Of a DNA stretch of 64,000 nt, positions 61,511 to 64,000 are shown piece after piece. Positions within the stretch are counted from its first letter, which is position 1, and the number at the start of each line of letters is the position of its first letter. The DNA comes from Actinopolyspora erythraea (GTDB lineage Bacteria > Actinomycetota > Actinomycetes > Mycobacteriales > Pseudonocardiaceae). The notes under the pieces were generated by a model that ran no database searches, was not told where the DNA came from, and saw nothing but the letters and a program-made list of their open reading frames with translations. A program made the position numbers and the translations under genes. The stretch is from assembly GCF_002263515.1 (NCBI RefSeq), contig NZ_CP022752.1, forward strand, positions 4,278,001 through 4,342,000, in the 5' to 3' direction.

Positions 61511-63304
61511 TCAGTCCTTGATCGGGGCCCACTCCGGACCGGTCTCGGCCAGCTCGGGGTCGAGCTTGCCGAACAGCGGGGTCGGCTTGCTCAACGGTGT
61601 ACCGACCTCGATCGGGCGGGACTGCCAGCTGGCCTGCTCGGCGGCGTAGTCACCGGTCAGGACCGGATAGGAGCGGTCGGACACGTCCAGGTCGTCGACC
61701 TCCTCCAGTCGCGGCTGCGCCGCCCACGTGCCGGTGCCGCCCAGCAGCTCGTGCACCTTTTGCGCCGAATGCGGCAGGAAGGGCGTGAGCAGCGTGTTGG
61801 CGTCCGATACCAGCTGCAACGCGGTGTGCAGGATGGTGTCGCGCCGCTCAGGGTCGTCCTTGCGCTTCCAGGGTTCCTGCTCGGACAGGTACTTGTTGGC
61901 CGCCGAGACCACCCGCATCGCCTCCTGGGTGGCCGCCCGGAACCGGGAACGCCGCAGGTGACCACCGACCACGTCGAAGGCCTGCCGGGCCATGGTCCTG
62001 AGCTCCTCGTCGGCCGCCTCCGGGGCCTTGGGCTCGGGAACGGCACCGACGTTCTTGGCCGCCAGCGACACCGCGCGGTTGACCAGGTTCCCCCACTCGT
62101 TGGCGAGCTCGAAGTTGATCCTGCGGACGAACTCGTCCCAGGTGAAGTCCACGTCCTGCGTCTCGGGCCCCGCCGCCGAGATGAAGTAGCGCAGCGCGTC
62201 CGGCCCGAACTCGCGCACGAAGTCACGCACGTAGATCACGGTCCCCCGGGAGGTGGAGAACTTGGACCCGGTCATGGTGAGGAACTCGCTGGAGGCGATC
62301 TCCGTGGGCAGGTTCAGCTCTCCGTAGGGACCGGTGGTGCCGCCGCGGTCCCCCGCTCCGTTGTGCCCCATCAGCAGGGCGGGCCAGATCTGGGCGTGGA
62401 AGGTGATGTTGTCCTTGCCCATGAAGTACACCCGGAGCGCCTCCGGGTCGTTCCACCAGGCACGCCAGGCCTCCGGGTCCCCGGAGCGCCTGGCCCACTC
62501 GACGCTGGCTGAGAAGTAGCCGATCACCGCGTCGAACCACACGTACAGCCGCTTCATCGACTGCTCGTCCCAGCCGTCGAGCGGCACGGGCACGCCCCAG
62601 TCGAGGTCGCGGGTGATCGGCCTGGGCCGCATGTCCTCGACCAGGTTGCGGGTGAAGTTCAGGACGTTGGAGCGCCAGTCGGTACGCGTGGCCAGCCACT
62701 TGCCGAGCGACTCGGTGAAGGCGGGCAGGTCCAGGAAGAGGTGCTCGGTCTCGACGAAGCGCGGCACTTCCCCGTTGATCCGGGAGACCGGGTTGCGCAG
62801 TTCGGCGGCGTCGAGCTGGTTGCCGCAGTTGTCGCACTGGTCGCCACGCGCCCCGTCCTGGCCGCAGATCGGGCAGGTGCCCTCGATGTAACGATCGGGC
62901 AGGGTCCGACCCGTGGAGGGGCTGACCGCCCCGGTGGTGGTCCGGGGAACGATGTAGCCGTTGCGGTACAGCGCGAGGAAGATCTGCTGCACCACCTGGT
63001 AGTGGTTGCCCGTGGTGGTCCGGGTGTAGAGGTCGTAGCTGACCCCCAGCGACCCCATGTCCTCGGCGATCACCCGGTGGTACTTGTCCACCAGCTCGCG
63101 CGGGGTGATGCCCTCCTTCTCCGCCTGCACCTGGATGGGGGTCCCGTGCTCGTCGCTGCCGGAGACCATGAGCACCTTGTTCCCGGCCATTCGGTGATAC
63201 CGCGAGAAGACGTCCGAGGGGACACCGATTCCGGAGACGTGACCGATGTGTCGCGGCCCGTTGGTGTAGGGCCAGGCCACTGCGGTAAGCACGGGGGTAC
63301 TCAT
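61511..63304 (-). CDS. metG: Methionyl-tRNA synthetase
   Basis: 597 residues from ATG 63304. The HIGH-type motif is [18 protein letters not shown] zinc knob lies at about 137-160 ([20 protein letters not shown], two CxxC). The KMSKS-type loop reads [10 protein letters not shown]. The anticodon-binding helical domain follows ([23 protein letters not shown]). The C-terminal tRNA-binding domain of longer homologues is absent, as usual in actinobacteria. It charges tRNA with methionine. It is 223 bases upstream of tatD. Confidence 0.95.
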   Translation of the reverse strand: MSTPVLTAVAWPYTNGPRHIGHVSGIGVPSDVFSRYHRMAGNKVLMVSGSDEHGTPIQVQAEKEGITPRELVDKYHRVIAEDMGSLGVSYDLYTRTTTGNHYQVVQQIFLALYRNGYIVPRTTTGAVSPSTGRTLPDRYIEGTCPICGQDGARGDQCDNCGNQLDAAELRNPVSRINGEVPRFVETEHLFLDLPAFTESLGKWLATRTDWRSNVLNFTRNLVEDMRPRPITRDLDWGVPVPLDGWDEQSMKRLYVWFDAVIGYFSASVEWARRSGDPEAWRAWWNDPEALRVYFMGKDNITFHAQIWPALLMGHNGAGDRGGTTGPYGELNLPTEIASSEFLTMTGSKFSTSRGTVIYVRDFVREFGPDALRYFISAAGPETQDVDFTWDEFVRRINFELANEWGNLVNRAVSLAAKNVGAVPEPKAPEAADEELRTMARQAFDVVGGHLRRSRFRAATQEAMRVVSAANKYLSEQEPWKRKDDPERRDTILHTALQLVSDANTLLTPFLPHSAQKVHELLGGTGTWAAQPRLEEVDDLDVSDRSYPVLTGDYAAEQASWQSRPIEVGTPLSKPTPLFGKLDPELAETGPEWAPIKD

Positions 63305-63549
63305 GGTTCACAGCCTACGTAAACCCCCTTGAACCGATCGAGCGGGTTTGGCCCGCCCCCGGCTTGACACGGTGCGGAGTCGCCGCAGGGCATGCGCCCC
63401 CACCAGTGCGAAACCTCCGTCGCGCGAGCCGTGCGCGGCGGGAACCGGCCGGTCGCTCGCGGCTCGGCGGTGCCGGGGGGCTGCCCGGAGGCCGGGCGGA
63501 CGGCGCGGTGAACGTGTGCCACCTCGGATCAGCGCCGTAGACTGCCCGC

Positions 63550-64000
63550 ATGGTCGATTCGCCGCCCTCCAGCCCACCGGAAGCGGGTCTGCCGGGTGAC
63601 CTGGCCGAGGCCACGCGCGACGAAGCCGCGCTGACGCGCTTCCTGCGCGGCCTGCCCGGCATCGACGCGGTGGGCCTCGAACAGCGGGCCGCGTCCCTGG
63701 CCGGACGTGCGGTCAAGGGGGATGCCAAGCTGCGCGCCATCGACACCGCCATAGGCATGGTGGACCTGACCACCCTGGAAGGGGCCGACAACGCGAGCAA
63801 GGTGCGGGCGCTGGCCGCGAAGGCCCGCCACCCGGACTCGCGGTTCCCCGACGTGCCGCGGGTCGCCGCGTTGTGCGTGTACCCGGACCTGGTCTCCGAC
63901 GCGGTGGCGGCGCTGCGTGGCTCCGGGGTGGGGGTGGCCTCGGTGGCCACCGCGTTCCCCTCGGGCCGCTCCACGATCCGCGCCAAGCTCGCCGAGGTGG
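63550..64000 (+). CDS. deoC: Deoxyribose-phosphate aldolase (3' end outside window)
   Basis: The first 150 codons are visible from ATG 63550. An N-terminal extension with LAEATRDEAALTRFLRGLPGIDAVGLEQRAASLAG is followed by the aldolase barrel: IGMVDLTTLEGADNASKVRALAAKA, VAALCVYPDLVSDAV and GVGVASVATAFPSGRST. These fit the actinobacterial DeoC form; the catalytic Lys lies beyond the window. It cleaves deoxyribose 5-phosphate to acetaldehyde and glyceraldehyde 3-phosphate. Confidence 0.88.
   Translation, partial: MVDSPPSSPPEAGLPGDLAEATRDEAALTRFLRGLPGIDAVGLEQRAASLAGRAVKGDAKLRAIDTAIGMVDLTTLEGADNASKVRALAAKARHPDSRFPDVPRVAALCVYPDLVSDAVAALRGSGVGVASVATAFPSGRSTIRAKLAEV

Overview
The window is high-GC actinobacterial DNA. 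Three things point this way: the housekeeping genes follow the mycobacterial order mfd - TetR - glmU - prs - rplY - pth - acyl-AMP ligase - ispE - rsmA - rpfB - tatD - metG, GTG starts and 4-base ATGA/GTGA overlaps are frequent, and the regulators are Scr1-type XRE/DUF397 pairs as in filamentous actinomycetes. A Pseudonocardiales/Actinopolyspora/Saccharopolyspora-like organism is my inference; I have no species marker.

Layout. (1) 1-568: 5' part of a SurA-like lipoprotein gene. (2) 671-12,000: accessory region. It holds an EspG-like ESX protein and a block that repeats one module: Scr1 XRE + DUF397 genes (minus strand), a toxin/immunity operon (plus strand) ending in a DddA-like deaminase and an Imm1-like immunity protein, a 71-base leader, and a short type I-E-like CRISPR array that ends at a hairpin in front of the next DUF397 gene. 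Four arrays are present (1926, 3187, 7439, 11728) and no cas gene. One toxin operon (4698-7367) is intact. The second (9447-11656) carries frameshifts in both toxin and immunity gene. A third survives only as a 55-base scar at 3061-3115. (3) 12,100-18,200: small membrane protein, diacylglycerol kinase-like protein, AGPS-like FAD oxidase, divergent TetR and glpD, a glycerolipid cluster resembling Rv2249c-Rv2252 of Mycobacterium tuberculosis. (4) 18,200-24,400: an XRE regulator, a TIR protein, a P-loop NTPase and a small membrane protein in one overlapping minus-strand operon. The TIR C-terminus and the NTPase N-terminus share a Gly/Asn/His/Ser-rich motif, which suggests amyloid-type signalling between receptor and effector.

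(5) 24,400-42,036: core genome. It contains mfd, a PQQ-type dehydrogenase, a thioesterase-like protein, a STAS protein, TetR, a fatty-acid desaturase, tRNA-Gln, a GGDEF protein, glmU, prs, an Nramp-like transporter, rplY and pth. (6) 42,036-48,650: accessory insertion at the 3' end of pth. It is bounded by a degenerate 49-base copy of the pth 3' end, has an A/T-richer noncoding kilobase, a 782-residue DUF1906-like protein, a Tat-exported M15-like protein, two paralogous small membrane proteins, a 17-base minisatellite and an exported acidic protein. (7) 48,700-64,000: core genome again: acyl-AMP ligase, ABC-F ATPase, ispE, metNIQ behind a SAM-I riboswitch, rsmA, rpfB, a short Rpf, tatD, metG and the start of deoC.

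How the genes work together. The core part makes cell-wall precursors and isoprenoids, matures ribosomes and tRNA, imports methionine and wakes dormant cells. The accessory parts look like inter-bacterial conflict and anti-phage functions: deaminase toxin with immunity, CRISPR arrays, and TIR/NTPase signalling. Their repeated, partly decayed structure suggests recombination between homologous modules.
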